Part shown: positions 11,201 to 21,427 of the stretch, in pieces
Numbering within the stretch: position 1 is the first letter of the stretch
Layout of the letters: every line of letters begins with the position of its first letter
NCBI GenBank assembly: GCA_024114885.1
Contig: CP099423.1
Span: forward strand, 2,108,001-2,172,000
Source of the DNA: Septoria linicola
Lineage: Eukaryota; Ascomycota; Dothideomycetes; Mycosphaerellales; Mycosphaerellaceae
Direction of reading: 5' to 3'
DNA: 64,000 nucleotides
Notes under the pieces: generated by a model
Told to the model about the DNA's origin: nothing
Database searches by the model: none
The model's input: only the letters and a program-made list of their open reading frames with translations
Translations under genes and position numbers: made by a program

Positions 11201-13023
11201 CTGGAGGTCCGGTCATGGACCCGCTTGACTTTGAAGAAGAATCCGTTGATCCAGACGCAGCTTTCACAAAAAGTGCCGTTGATGTCATCGAACGGTACCG
11301 TCGCCTGGATGAGTGGGTCGTTACCTACCAGAATATCTACTCTACAACAGCAATCGAGTGCCTGCAAAAACTTGTCAAGGCTGGAGTGGTGAAGGATAAA
11401 GTTGTGGAGCTCATGCAGTACACTCGGCACAGCACAGCGGATAATGTCCGACTTCAGGCTTTCCGGTGCATGAACGAGATCGGACTTACTCGCAAGCCCG
11501 CATTCATGAAGCATATGCTGTACTCCTTGTCTGATGACCCATCGCCATACTTCAGGGAACGCATGATCCGCCTCTTTGGGGAAGCGCTTGGCCACATTGC
11601 ACTAAGCGACAGCGAGGCGGACAAGCCAGCACCGCCGCCGGCAAATGATGGTGGATTGATTCTGGAAGAGGCACAGAGCAACGAGACCAGACGTATCGAG
11701 GCCACAAGGAAGACTACCCCCGAAGGTGCCATCGCCGCACTGAAGATATCACTCGAGAAGGACGCAACGTTCAAGCAGGCACTTTGGTATGCAGCTACAT
11801 CGCCGATGACCACGCTGGACGAGGTTGCGTCATTTTGTGACGTTGCAGACCTGATATTTGATGCTGTCACGTCATTAGTGCTGACTATCAAGTACCCATC
11901 GCCATGGAAAGTCAAGCACACTGGCAAAGGTAAGATGCGCTTCTACAGTGACCGCACTCGATATCTGACCAAGCCTGCCAAGAGCATTGGACTGTCGTGG
12001 GATGCCTATCAAGACTTAGAGACGCATGGTCTGCAATATAATGGCCCACTTTCAGAAGAAACCGTAAAGGCACTCAAAGATAGGGATGAGTCCAAAGCTC
12101 TCAAGATCAAGATCTCCCAATTGCAGCGTGAACAAAGAGAGCGGGACAGTATGGAAGCAACAATGGCCTTGCAACAGCAGGCCACATACACTATGCCTCC
12201 GCCTGCTCCACCGGCCTCAATCCCGCCGACACCTACTGAGCAAAAGTCTGGCTTCAAGCTCAGCCTTGGCGGCATCAAGCGCAAGGCTAGTGTTGACATC
12301 AGTGCCGCATCACGCGAGTCGAGCCCGAAGGTCATCAAATCGAGCAAGGCTTCCACTCCCGGTAGTGCTCCTAAGAGTGCCACTGGAGCGCGACGCGGTT
12401 CTATCTCCGGCAAGATCACGTCCGGTAAGGTCGTGAAGAAGAGTGGGCCAACCGTTATACTTCCGCTCAGCATTTCGGGGTCGCGTAGAGCATCAGACAT
12501 ATTGTCGAGGCCTCCGACACCCGGGCGGTTGCCCAGTACTCAGCCACCTGCCAGAAAGATCGTGCCTACTAAAAATGGTGTACCTAGCAGGCAGAACTCC
12601 GTGGCTGCACCAACAACCGGCAAATCGTGGAGTCCTGGACCAGCTAGTCTGACATCTCCTGGGCCCAACATGAATCTGGGTGGGTTCAGGAGTTTCGGCG
12701 ATGCCGCATCACAGCCCGTTGCAAGCATATCTCCACCATCACTTACAACATTCCGATCACTTTCGAATGCAGAACCTAATCCACCGCAAACTACTCCTGG
12801 CTCAGGGTTCAGAAATTTGAGTGGTGAGGCTCAGAGCGCCAGTCCACCGAAGACTGCATCTCCACATCCGCATGCCCATCCAGCTAGTCCTGGAGTTCAA
12901 AGCCTGACTGGTGGAGGGGTCACAAGTCTTAGCAGCTTGGGCACGGATGCGAAGATGGATCCGCCGAAGAAGAAATTCACTTTGAAGCTGGGCGTGAAGC
13001 CAAAAGCTGAGCCGCCAGGGTAG
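8242..13023 (+). CDS. TAF2: TFIID subunit TAF2 (TSM1)
   Basis: A single intronless frame of 1593 residues. Residues 15-60 (YSVLRQRVDLDIDFPN and on) start the inactive M1-aminopeptidase-like fold typical of TAF2. The pseudo-peptidase core and HEAT-like helical region follow to about residue 1100, with an acidic insert around 960-1010 (EEEEDVGM). The last 350 residues are Ser/Pro/Lys-rich and probably disordered, ending in a basic tail. TAF2 anchors TFIID on initiator DNA in the nucleus. Length is close to other filamentous-fungal TAF2. The catalytic HExxH zinc motif of true aminopeptidases is not visible, as expected for TAF2. The start is the first in-frame ATG after a GC-rich leader. Confidence 0.95.
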   Translation: MPALGEDGAEAQVAAATEYSVLRQRVDLDIDFPNKSLKGSTEITIQPLVQDLRFINLHCRQCRPTQAQISGINAKFEYDDPFRGTRVSEKTTVHQHAMLKSRVADSLRPNPEHELVVTLPPRLKIQELRVDPATALPVYEQTPTVQKQEADALAVVETPVVEKLQQQIPQFAPIKLTIEFELDSDRDGIRWIGCDPGDQRYPYLYSKLDPLPGSTSSIFPCIDDATTKCTWEMAIRCPRTLGDAYRKPKADRTPQEDQMVNGDSEMTNGHVPSTKEEVKQEDEYLIDMDSSDAVMELTILCTGDQSEDVADPEDDSRHTVTYALGDAVTARHVGFAIGPFEHVDLTSFRASEEEAKLGQTAVRVDAYCLPGRVKEVENVCYPVCQAVDHIAVNCGRFPFSAYQLLFVDDMVHNTAGAAGLTICSARLLFPQDIIEPLDRHTRILIRAVAEQWSGVNIVAKEPADAWIISGIAGYLTDVFMKKLAGNNQYRWEQKVAAEKIYDLDVDRPSLAQQGDLLHLDPSIRDFLDLKSAVVLGILDRRLIKTSGSTGVLRIINKIFLNAKTGTLNNGELSTGDFQRICEKLGHNKLDTFFRQWVYNSGCPIFQVHQKFNKKKLVVEMTIVQRQLERKTKPAFEPSNFMREVKEHVQEVWAPEIQPVFTGPMTIRIHEADGTPYEHIVEIKEPITKLEIPYSTKYKRLKRSRRQKERADAADGNAADENGENALLYCLGDILDSKTELEEWKLTSWSPEDEESMKGDSYEWIRMDADFEWIGKIHLVMPLNMYISQLQQDRDIVAQYESMRYLLATQPHEVSLTILVRTLMDERYFHGIRVMAADGLATIAKDKKLRDLSKHQLMKAFQWFFCESGSGPGQVMPRPNDFSSRINFIMQCAIPQAMAKLRDDDGKVPIEVRDFFKALLTHNDNSDNVASDCHYVATLMTCLADALVVSKWDGGKKKTVAAAAEPEAPQSYTFEFGEEEEDVGMTDAGGPVMDPLDFEEESVDPDAAFTKSAVDVIERYRRLDEWVVTYQNIYSTTAIECLQKLVKAGVVKDKVVELMQYTRHSTADNVRLQAFRCMNEIGLTRKPAFMKHMLYSLSDDPSPYFRERMIRLFGEALGHIALSDSEADKPAPPPANDGGLILEEAQSNETRRIEATRKTTPEGAIAALKISLEKDATFKQALWYAATSPMTTLDEVASFCDVADLIFDAVTSLVLTIKYPSPWKVKHTGKGKMRFYSDRTRYLTKPAKSIGLSWDAYQDLETHGLQYNGPLSEETVKALKDRDESKALKIKISQLQREQRERDSMEATMALQQQATYTMPPPAPPASIPPTPTEQKSGFKLSLGGIKRKASVDISAASRESSPKVIKSSKASTPGSAPKSATGARRGSISGKITSGKVVKKSGPTVILPLSISGSRRASDILSRPPTPGRLPSTQPPARKIVPTKNGVPSRQNSVAAPTTGKSWSPGPASLTSPGPNMNLGGFRSFGDAASQPVASISPPSLTTFRSLSNAEPNPPQTTPGSGFRNLSGEAQSASPPKTASPHPHAHPASPGVQSLTGGGVTSLSSLGTDAKMDPPKKKFTLKLGVKPKAEPPG

Positions 13024-13175
13024 AGTACCGGCAGAGAAAGAGGAATATCTTCGCCGCGATGTGCTCGGAAGTCTACATTCGGCAGTGGCAGTCTAGGCAT
13101 AGAATATCCGGACGCGGGCATGAACAAGTAAGGCAATCATAGTCCGATTGAATGATAATCTCGGCTTGCTTAATC

Positions 13176-13630
13176 TCAATCCTCCTCCTTCTGCCCTCTG
13201 ACACGATCTGATATCGATTCAAGCTCCTCATATGTGATCTGACCATCATCCACAGCATCACTGACAGCTGACAAGGTCGATTTGACAGTCTCTGGCGCCG
13301 ACTCGTCAATCGTTATCCACTCGCCAAAAATATCCTCCAAAACATCGTTTACTATCGAGAAGTTTCCAAATCGAATCCCTCTGGCATTCTCCTACACGAA
13401 TCGTCAGCACCTATGTCACTAGACCAGCAGTGTAGCGATCCACGTACAACGAAACCCGTCAAATTCCCCACCACCTCTTTCCCCTCAATCTCAAACCCCG
13501 CCGTAGTATTGTCGGCTTCTGGCGCCGCGAACGAAATCCGAAAACCCTCTGGAATCAAAGAGCCAGGGTTGAAGATCGCCAAGCCGGGGAGCTCAAGCTC
13601 AAGAATTGGTCTGTCGTCTCGTGGCACCAT
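13176..13630 (-). CDS. Small hypothetical protein with acidic helical C-terminus
   Basis: Two exons are clear: 13630-13448 and 13391-13176, with a 56 bp intron (GTACGT to TGTAG) and phase 0. The product is about 132 residues from the ATG used here. A beta-rich stretch (ELELPGLAIFNPG) is followed by an acidic, helical C-terminal part ending GQKEEED-like. In-frame codons continue upstream of this ATG (ending VWDKW), so a further 5' exon may exist between 13631 and 13811; I could not fix it. The gene is tail-to-tail with TAF2 and close behind the rhodopsin-domain gene. I do not recognise the family. Confidence 0.6.
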
Positions 13631-13811
13631 CCATTTGTCCCAGACGTCTTTGGGTAGGCTGTTGGTTCTGGGAAGTTTGGAAATTGGATGACTCTGAGTT
13701 GCGTGAAATCACTCATCATGTCTTTGACCGAGGGTTGCTGATGTGTGAACGTGCGATTTTGACTGGCAGAGCGCCTATATGACCGATCCTTGGCGTCCAC
13801 CAATGTCGAGC

Positions 13812-14899
13812 TCACCATCGTGGGTCCACGACAGGACTCTTCCCATACTCCCAGTGCGCCGGGGTTCCCGTTCTATACCCGTGCTCGACATCATGCCAGT
13901 CCCTGCCCCTCGCTACCGCAGGTTTCGTGGTCTGTGCAGGATGCATGTCAACGTCAGTTCCACCATCTCTCAGTCCAACGTATATGTCCTTGCAGAAGTC
14001 TTTGATCGGGCGGTATGTAGCCGGCACACAGCAGCAGATAACGCTGACGACAGATTCGACGAGCGACCAGATGCAGAGTCCAGCTAGATCGACCATAGGA
14101 TCGGTGCGCTTTGCTGCATCTTCGACTTTCGTTGCTCGCATGATCGAGCAGATGATGACACTGCATCTGCTCGTCAGCAACCGTACCAACATTATCGCAG
14201 CGATGAAGATCGAAGGACTTACACTCCACCCAGGCCAAAGATACCCAGAACAGTAATCTTCTTCTTCCTTGCCATCTGCAATCCCAAGATCTGCTTGACC
14301 GGCAATACCACAACCAAGACATCTGTGATAATGCTGATGATCGTGTTCGCGTACAAATAAGGTCGATGGTCTTTGCATCGACCACTGTCAGGTCTGGTGA
14401 CTCTTGTCCAAAAGTAGTCGACAGGGTCGCACATGACGATCGCAAACACAATCAAGAAGAAGCTCGTCAAACACACAATTCCAATCAACGCCCAGCAAAG
14501 TCTCCGGAATCGAACTTGCTCTGCAGTGTGCGCGTGGAAGATCCGAGTATAGAGGAGAAGAGTAGAAGTCTTGGTCAAAGCCATGACAAGGATGTAGTTG
14601 ATCTGATCGAGCCAGATCATGAGGAGCACTGGAGTGATTTGATCTGGGGACGAGTAAGAGGTCGAGCGGCCGAGACCTTCGTTGGCGGAGACGAGGATGA
14701 GAAGGCAGCCCAGTGCAGAGCCTAGAGCTGCAGCCAGAGCGACCCAGTCATCGGAGCCTATGCCTGCTGTGGTAGAGGTGGGTTCGGAAGAGCTGGATTT
14801 GGAAGCATGGCGGGCGATGAAGCGGATCGTGAGAAAGAAGATGAGCAGGACCAGGAGAGTTGTTGTGCTGGAGACTATGTCTGAGGAGGAATAGACCAT
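13812..14899 (-). CDS. Fungal rhodopsin-domain integral membrane protein
   Basis: Two exons (14899-14223 and 14166-13812), joined by a 56 bp GTAAGT-GCAG intron, encode 343 residues with about seven hydrophobic helices. The first helix (TTLLVLLIFFLTIRFIA) is followed by a Ser/Thr-rich loop and the GSDDWVALAA motif, which carries the Asp-Asp pair common in the fungal rhodopsin-domain family (SAT4-like). A conserved Cys-Asp-Pro loop precedes a YFW segment, and the last helix leads to a polar tail. Members are usually plasma-membrane proteins of unknown function, often numerous in Dothideomycetes; one subset is called PTH11-like. No CFEM domain is seen at the N-terminus. Confidence 0.82.
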
Positions 14900-15426
14900 C
14901 TCGGTTCCACGTTCCGGGTTATTTGACGAGCGTTGCGTAGTCGTGATCAGAACTGAGTAGGTTTTCTGTAGTATAGTTGGCAGAGCAGGTGCCACAGTTC
15001 GGCATCCAGAGTGATACGGCGCAATAAGATCTCAGATCGTTGATACACATCGATCTTGGTCGCAAGGAACATACTATGCTGTAAAGATATCGCATTGCAC
15101 CATACCATTGGATTCGGCAGTAGTGCATGCTGCAGTCGTCCTGCCTTCATAAAGGCCCTGCCTCAAATTCCAGTATTACTGCCCAGCAGTCTTACAATAT
15201 CTTTTCATGACCCCCACAGAAGTTTTCGTCGTTCAGATCGTGATCGGTGAATGTCATATCGCGCATAACAAAGGTCGTTTGGCCAGTACAAATCAGCATC
15301 ACAGGCATCGATAATTCGATGTAAGACTCCCAACGCCATGATTCAGCAACTCGATCCAGGCCCTCGTACTACTGTGCCAGCTAGGTGCTCGAGAGACTTA
15401 GTCCTGTAAAGGCGATGCGAGCTCAA
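14900..15426. other. Intergenic, no gene seen
   Basis: Short frames only. It should contain the promoter of the rhodopsin-domain gene and the 3' region of the cyclotransferase-like gene. Confidence 0.45.
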
Positions 15427-16185
15427 TCAGGCTTCATGCCCAAACTCTGCTGCTTGTTTTCGCGCGAGTCGGCTGACGTTTGCGTCGCTCTCTTCCTCCG
15501 GTATCCACTTCCTTAGCACCTGCTTTACGTATTCTTCCGGCAGACCCTCGTTGATTGCATCCTTGATGCCTTGATTCATCCGATAGATGTACTCATGCTT
15601 GATCTCGCCCTTCCGAACATTGTCTCGATTGATGTAGACCAGCATATCCTCCTTTCCAGGCCTCTTCGCGGTATCAGGCTTTCCTTTTGGTGCATATGCA
15701 AACCCATACTGTGTGTCTTCGGTGATTGTGCGCTCGGAGGATGCGGTCCAGAACTCGCATTCAATCCACTCTTTGCTGTAGGCTCCATGCGCCACGCCTT
15801 CGTTGACGTCGAGTCGAGCCTCATCAGAAGCCTCAAGGCCATACACGAGTCCCCAGACCTCGGTCCTGTAGTCATGCTTCTGACGACCATCACTTTCTTG
15901 TCGCGTCTCCTCTTCATCGGACAACTTGACAATGTTGGCATATCCTCGATCGTATATGAACCATTTATAGCCCTTTAGTCTAGCGATGCCGAGGTACTTG
16001 CTCGTTGGACAGCGCTGTCGCATCTGATGAAGCCATAAGTTCGAGCCATAACCAAAGTAGATGGTCTTCTTGGGTTTGTTGTCAGCAGCCATTCTTCTTT
16101 CCCGGATCGGCACGTTCGTGCTATTGTGGTAGTCTGAGGAAAGCGAGAGCTTGATAGTCAGCGACGATGATGGTGAAAGATCCAT
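15427..16185 (-). CDS. Gamma-glutamylcyclotransferase-like protein
   Basis: An intronless frame of 252 residues. The motif IYFGYGSNLW near residue 42 is the phosphate-binding YGSN loop of the gamma-glutamylcyclotransferase (BtrG-like) fold. The chain then follows the family's pattern, with a YxWFIYDRGYANI segment and a VWGLVYGL strand. Such enzymes release 5-oxoproline from gamma-glutamyl peptides or glutathione; the acidic catalytic residue probably lies in DVNEG but I cannot prove it. A second ATG at 16092 (MAADNKPKK) would give a 221-residue protein and is just as good a start, since the first 31 residues are Ser/Thr-rich and not family-like. Confidence 0.8.
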   Translation of the reverse strand: MDLSPSSSLTIKLSLSSDYHNSTNVPIRERRMAADNKPKKTIYFGYGSNLWLHQMRQRCPTSKYLGIARLKGYKWFIYDRGYANIVKLSDEEETRQESDGRQKHDYRTEVWGLVYGLEASDEARLDVNEGVAHGAYSKEWIECEFWTASSERTITEDTQYGFAYAPKGKPDTAKRPGKEDMLVYINRDNVRKGEIKHEYIYRMNQGIKDAINEGLPEEYVKQVLRKWIPEEESDANVSRLARKQAAEFGHEA

Positions 16186-17181
16186 GATATAGACGATGTA
16201 GAAGCCTATGTGTTTGTAAAGTTAGCTAATGAAGGAGTCTTAGGACATTTCTTTGTTGTCGTTGAGCAGTAAGCCCGCAATGCTCGGGTCGGAGACAGCA
16301 TTGACGTGCTCGACAAAGGTGGAGACGCCTCACAGCCAGAAAGTTCACCCGCTCGACGTGCCAAGACTATGCACGTGACGATCTGCCAACTTCTCCTGCC
16401 TGTGTCAGACTCCATCTTGCTTTAAACATTGCGATATTGGGGCCCAGACCGTCGTCCAGTGCATCAATCAAATGCCTGAGAATATAGCGAGTCAGACCCG
16501 TCCTTCTGTCCCGGTAGCCGCAAGACAATATCGCTTCTGTCCGAACATAGTGGAAGCCGTTTCGCGTGATCTTGGTACTGGCTGATACATTCCGCAGAAA
16601 GGTCAGCCCTGGACCTGTCCACAATCCCAGCCGCGAGCACAATGCAGCTCTTCATGTCCTGAATATGCTAGTCTATTGTCTTAGGCGATGGTCGTGCACA
16701 TGCGAGACACAAGGAACCGACCTACAAGACATTTCTATCTCACGTTGTTCAGCAAGGTCGTAACGGCCATGCCTCGTGGAAAAGTGTGGTACCATCGACC
16801 TGGGCCGCAGCCATATTGAGCCCGTGACGGTGGTACTCGAGCGCTGCTCATAGCTCGTGCATGTCGTGTGTAACTTCTGTGCAGCCATTATCAGATTGGT
16901 CCAGGTGTTCGAAAGGAGTCATCGCACGAGCACTTTGAGTTCATCTCGAATCCGTTAGTGCACCAACCATAAGCCCAATCGGGCTGGTAATAAAGCTCTA
17001 CTGGTAGCGGGCGTGTATTGACTCCTCGTGCACATGCGCCAAGCATGCTACCATCCAGAAGCTCAACGCCTCTCATAGGCAAAGGGCTGTACCGAGGAGG
17101 TCTTCGGGCGTGAGCACAAAATGGACGGCCAACCCCTCGCTTGTAGCAATACTGGATTGTCCACATTACAGAACAGACAAT
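16186..17181. other. Intergenic; weak coding-like stretch on minus strand
   Basis: Minus-strand frames around 16367-16655 look somewhat protein-like, and a GTGAGA to TTCAG pair near 16655-16750 could be an intron. I could not build a gene with a start, a consistent phase and an end. The stretch may be remnant coding sequence. Confidence 0.25.
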
Positions 17182-18187
17182 ATGCACTTCACCTCAGTCT
17201 TTGCTGCCGCTGTCGCTTTGGTCGCCAGCGTCGATGCCAACAGAAGGTGTCTCGGCCGAGAAGTCGCCTCGTTCTCGCCATTATCTACTTCGGCTCCAGC
17301 ACAGATTTATTGTGCCTCACTCCTTGCGGACAGGAACAGAAAAAGAGGCACTCTGGCGATAACAACAACGCCATCAGCGTAAGTCTGCTCACAAGCAAGT
17401 AACCAATGTGCTAGCACTAATGTCGTGCGACAGAACTACGACGGATCTTCTCAGTTCTCTGCAGCTGCGACCAAGAGCTACTCAGACCTCAGTATGCAGC
17501 TGTGTGGTCAAACGTCTTACGACGACAACTACGTCCACAACTGCCCGTCCGCGCAGATCGTCGACTACGTAAGTCGTGATCATGGGAAGCTTCTGCACTA
17601 GCTTACGGACATTCAGCACTTCAACTACGACCAGCACAACTACATCCACAACGACAAGCACAACTACGACGACGACTACGACGACTACTACTACAAGCGA
17701 AGCTCCTGAGCCAACAGCGCCCGTTCCTTCTCTCTTCAAAGTATCATACAGAGGCAGACCACCCTCATCCGGCATCGTCGGCACCAGTTTCGCCGCCGGT
17801 AGCTACCAAGTCGCCGTCTATCCTGGCTTCAGCCACGCCTTCTCCGTCGCACCCGACGGCCGCATCTCCAGCCCCGACGGCTACATCCTCGGGCAACAAA
17901 CCAGCAGCTCCTCCACCAACCTCATCCACATGATCGAGTACGACTACTTCGCCGCCCCGCCATTCACCGACTCCCGCTACAGCCTACTCACCTGCGAAGG
18001 TGTGCAGCCCGGCGCCGACGGTCTTGCCACGGCGTTGCGGTGCTGGAACTCACAGCGGCCGCCGCGACGAGATTTTTTGCAGCTTTGTCCGTTGAATGAG
18101 CGGAGTGACGGGTACGAGACGGTTTACCTGGGTCCAGTGAGGAGGGAAGATTGCGTTGATTCTGCGCTTCTCGTTACGCCGGTGTAG
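17182..18187 (+). CDS. Secreted protein with Thr-rich linker and C-terminal globular domain
   Basis: Three exons (17182-17378, 17434-17568, 17617-18187) are joined by introns of 55 and 48 bp with GTAAGT donors and CAG acceptors; the first has a CACTAAT branch site. The frame stays open throughout: 300 residues. MHFTSVFAAAVALVASVDA is a signal peptide. A Ser/Thr stretch of about 35 residues built on ACN codons forms a likely O-glycosylated linker, and then comes a roughly 150-residue domain with few Cys (starts VPSLFKVSYRGRPP). Exon 2 is also open in a second frame that looks equally protein-like, so the N-terminal half is less certain than the C-terminal half. I do not recognise the domain. 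Confidence 0.65.
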
Positions 18188-19063
18188 TAGATATAGATGA
18201 GGAAAGCGCGGTTCCCCGTCGTGCACCGACCTGCCGAGATACGGGTAGCCAGGGGAATGCTCGAAGACAGAAGATGCGTTAATCTACAGGATCACTGTGT
18301 TTTTCTGGCTACTGTCACTGCTGCGTAGGCAAGGAAGCCCTTCCAATAGGGCTCGGATGTGTCGTGAGTATTGTTTTGTTGGGACTCTTCCAGGTTGCAA
18401 GACGCAAGGTGTTACAACAATCGATAAATGACGTCGAATGCCTAGTCAGGATTTGACAATGTGCGCAAGGACGCCTCCCATGTACAGAGAAACACATTCA
18501 CCACGAGAACTTCAGTGAACGATACACAGTCGCGGCGATAGAATGCCAGAGTCTGATCGTATTCCGCTACAGCTCGCTACAGAAACTTCTCTTCTCTGCC
18601 GCAATGCAATGCCATATCTGCCAATTCCCGCCCCTCAAGGGAAACCACAGGACTTTGTGAGTCGTGATATCGTGAGTAGTAAGTAAACAGTAGTCGAAGC
18701 AAAGCTTCCGCGAAGGACACACTTCTACGCCAGTGTCCGTCCATCCTGTATGAGATCCATGTGTAAGGCAGGCAGTGGTGGTGTGAAGTACCAGAGTCCG
18801 CCATGTGAGACCACATCTCATGCCTTGCCGAAGAAAATCTCATCTCCTCCCGCTCGCTTCTGTAAACATCGTTCTTCCCGTCCCTCCGATTCCAACGCCA
18901 TGCGAACAATTCCATGAAAAAAGCTGTATTTGATACTCCTCCTCCCGTACTTATCTCTCAAGCTCAATCCTAATGAACGATGGGTATCTTCGAAATGCAG
19001 GAGGCACCGCACAAAGCCATCAGTTGCTGCCGCTCCCTCGCTGGTAGTATGGTTGGGCTCATC
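18188..19063. other. Intergenic, no gene seen
   Basis: Converging 3' ends of the secreted protein and the RING gene. Only short frames; nothing supportable. Confidence 0.5.
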
Positions 19064-21427
19064 CTACGAGCGCACTTCAACTTCTGCCGCCTCTTGCACT
19101 CCTACGACAGTCTCTTCCGAGGCACTGACAGGAGCTGCAGGCACAAAAGCATCTTCTTCATTCTCTTCCTCGCTCTTCACTGCATCAACGCCAGTCTCGC
19201 GACAGAGTGGACAAGAGTTGCGGCCAGTAGTCAGCCACTGGTCAATGCATTCCTTGTGAAACAAGTGGTTGCACTTGACAAGTTTGCGTGCGACGTCCTT
19301 GATCTCGAAATCGCACAAGCAAACAAGGCATCGCTGGTCAGTCTCTAGCATGACTTGTTCGCCGCCTTCTGCAGCAGTGGCCACCAGTGATGCAGTCTTG
19401 GAAGCATCATCTGACATGATCACTGACTCGATATTGTAGACGCCGCCGGCACTCTGTACATCGTCGTCGGTTGCGACAGGGGCTTTGGCAGGGCCAAGCA
19501 GGGCTGAGAGAAGCATCATATCCTCGTATGTCGGATTCTCCGTGAACAAGCTTGGTGTTGTGAGGATGGGATGGTTCTCGGGATACGAACCGCCGAGAAC
19601 GTAGATGATCCAGCTCCGAGAATCGCTGTTGCTATTGCGATGTTCATTGGTCCCATCTGTGCCATTTGTCGACGATCGCGAAAGGGGCGGCAAGTTGTCT
19701 GGCTCGACCACTCCATTGCGACGAGGATGGCCAGAGGAGAAGCGAGGGTAATGAATATTTGGAGCTGTGTCGGAGCGTCGGTGCAATCTGAACGGTTCTG
19801 AGTCTCCCAGGAGTCCCGTGCCAGAATGTGTCGAGCGTATTGAAGCAGTCTCTTCCGTATGAGCCGTGAGTGGACTCGCTGCAGACCGATGCAGGACGCT
19901 ATTATGCCGAGACATGTCGAAATCCCGCATGCTATTCGCCACGAGTGACGTCGGTCTCGAGTGAGTCGGTGTGCTGTTTCTGCTTGAGATGCGGCTGAGC
20001 TCAGGACTCGGGCTTGCCGGTGTCGCAGGCGGCGGTCTCGGCTCGAAATTGTTCGAGCTCGAGCTTGCAACGCTCCATGGACGCTGCCGTCTCCTCTCTA
20101 TTCTGTCCGGAGAGCGATGATCGCGCTGGTCGTCCATGCGATCACTCAGTCTGCTCCGACCCATGCCAAATCCTCCCATGCTTGCTCTCCTCCTATGCCT
20201 GAAAGATGTGCCATTTTGAGGCGGCCGCAGTATCGAATCGATACTGTCATGGCCGTGTGTTCCCAGAGCGTGCGCCGGGAGAGGAGATGGGAAGTTTCCG
20301 AGCGCGTCGATGAAGGGCGGTAGATCCTCACTCGGTGAGCCGGTGCCCGAGCTCGAGCTGGGGGAGATGGAGCGGATCCCTACTATGATGATCGGCACCA
20401 TCCGCCCCTCACTCTCTGCAGGCTGGCCATTTTCTCCCACTGCCGGTTCTGCCGGCTCCGATGCACCAAAGCGAAACATTCGGAAGAAGTTCAGAGGTGC
20501 GCCAGGGGTGCCCGACTCGCTGTCGCCCTCTCCACTGCCCTGTCGAAGCGCAGATGCAATACGACCGTTCTGCAAAGCACGCAAAAAGCCGTCGAAGCTG
20601 CCATCTTCGCCGTTACCTCCCAGATCACCCAGACCCGTGCTGCCAGTCAAGCTTCGTGCTTCTCGTAGTGCGTTGTGGTCGTCGCCCATGAGTGTTGCTG
20701 CAGTAGCTGCGGCGGCCACACTCAGCAGTCGACTCAGCATGGCAGCCTGATCCTCACTCCTGCTCGGCCGCATGCTTGATACGGATGATGGCCCGGGTGA
20801 TCGTCGTCGTCGTAGTGAGGATGTTAGCTGTCGCAGAGGTCGGTCGGGCAGGAAGGCATTCAGTCGTCTCGTTGGACCTCTACTTGAGGCTTCGCTACGA
20901 GCATGTGACTGTACAGGCTCGACGTGAGGTCCAAAGGTGGCATCTTCGTCAAAAGTGGCAGACATGTCGATGGACGGCAGTCGCGGTGGCTCGAAGAGAT
21001 CCTCGACATCCTCGTTGTCTCGCGGTCTACTGCGGGAGTAGTGTGAGCGTTGCAGGTGGGAGAGCAGCCCCGGACGGGACGAGGTGGTGGTGGAGCTGCT
21101 GCTGCTGCTATTTCGGTGCAGCATTTCCTGGAAGCGTGAGCGCGTCCGTCTGACCAGAGTCCCGCTCCTACTGGGGGCGGAGTGATCTATGGGGCGGAGG
21201 CGGAGACTGTCATCGTCGCCGTTATTGTCGCTGGCCGGCCTCAGCAGCTGCGACAGGCGATTCGTGCTGACTCTCCGCCGCCGCCGCCGCCGCTGTGCAT
21301 CCGTCATCGTTGTCGTGTCCTCGAGCAGACTGCCATGTTGAGCAGCCTCATTGCTGGTCGATACCTGCTGCATGCGCCCGCTATCTGCCTGGTCCTCCGC
21401 CGAGTGTCGTGAGGCGCCCTGACCCAT
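19064..21427 (-). CDS. Large RING-H2 finger protein, probable E3 ubiquitin ligase
   Basis: One 787-residue frame without introns. About 680 residues are Ser/Arg/Pro-rich and probably disordered. Near residues 698-740 sits a RING-H2 finger: CLVC, then CNHLFHKEC, then CPLC, a complete C3H2C3 ligand set with the Pro-Leu typical of E2-binding RINGs. An acidic tail follows. The protein begins MGQGAS, which fits an N-myristoylation signal (Gly2, Ser6), so membrane attachment is possible. Similar architectures with a long disordered region and terminal RING occur in fungal stress- and nutrient-response ligases. Substrate unknown. The gene diverges from the RRN11-like gene. Confidence 0.85.
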   Translation of the reverse strand: MGQGASRHSAEDQADSGRMQQVSTSNEAAQHGSLLEDTTTMTDAQRRRRRRRVSTNRLSQLLRPASDNNGDDDSLRLRPIDHSAPSRSGTLVRRTRSRFQEMLHRNSSSSSSTTTSSRPGLLSHLQRSHYSRSRPRDNEDVEDLFEPPRLPSIDMSATFDEDATFGPHVEPVQSHARSEASSRGPTRRLNAFLPDRPLRQLTSSLRRRRSPGPSSVSSMRPSRSEDQAAMLSRLLSVAAAATAATLMGDDHNALREARSLTGSTGLGDLGGNGEDGSFDGFLRALQNGRIASALRQGSGEGDSESGTPGAPLNFFRMFRFGASEPAEPAVGENGQPAESEGRMVPIIIVGIRSISPSSSSGTGSPSEDLPPFIDALGNFPSPLPAHALGTHGHDSIDSILRPPQNGTSFRHRRRASMGGFGMGRSRLSDRMDDQRDHRSPDRIERRRQRPWSVASSSSNNFEPRPPPATPASPSPELSRISSRNSTPTHSRPTSLVANSMRDFDMSRHNSVLHRSAASPLTAHTEETASIRSTHSGTGLLGDSEPFRLHRRSDTAPNIHYPRFSSGHPRRNGVVEPDNLPPLSRSSTNGTDGTNEHRNSNSDSRSWIIYVLGGSYPENHPILTTPSLFTENPTYEDMMLLSALLGPAKAPVATDDDVQSAGGVYNIESVIMSDDASKTASLVATAAEGGEQVMLETDQRCLVCLCDFEIKDVARKLVKCNHLFHKECIDQWLTTGRNSCPLCRETGVDAVKSEEENEEDAFVPAAPVSASEETVVGVQEAAEVEVRS

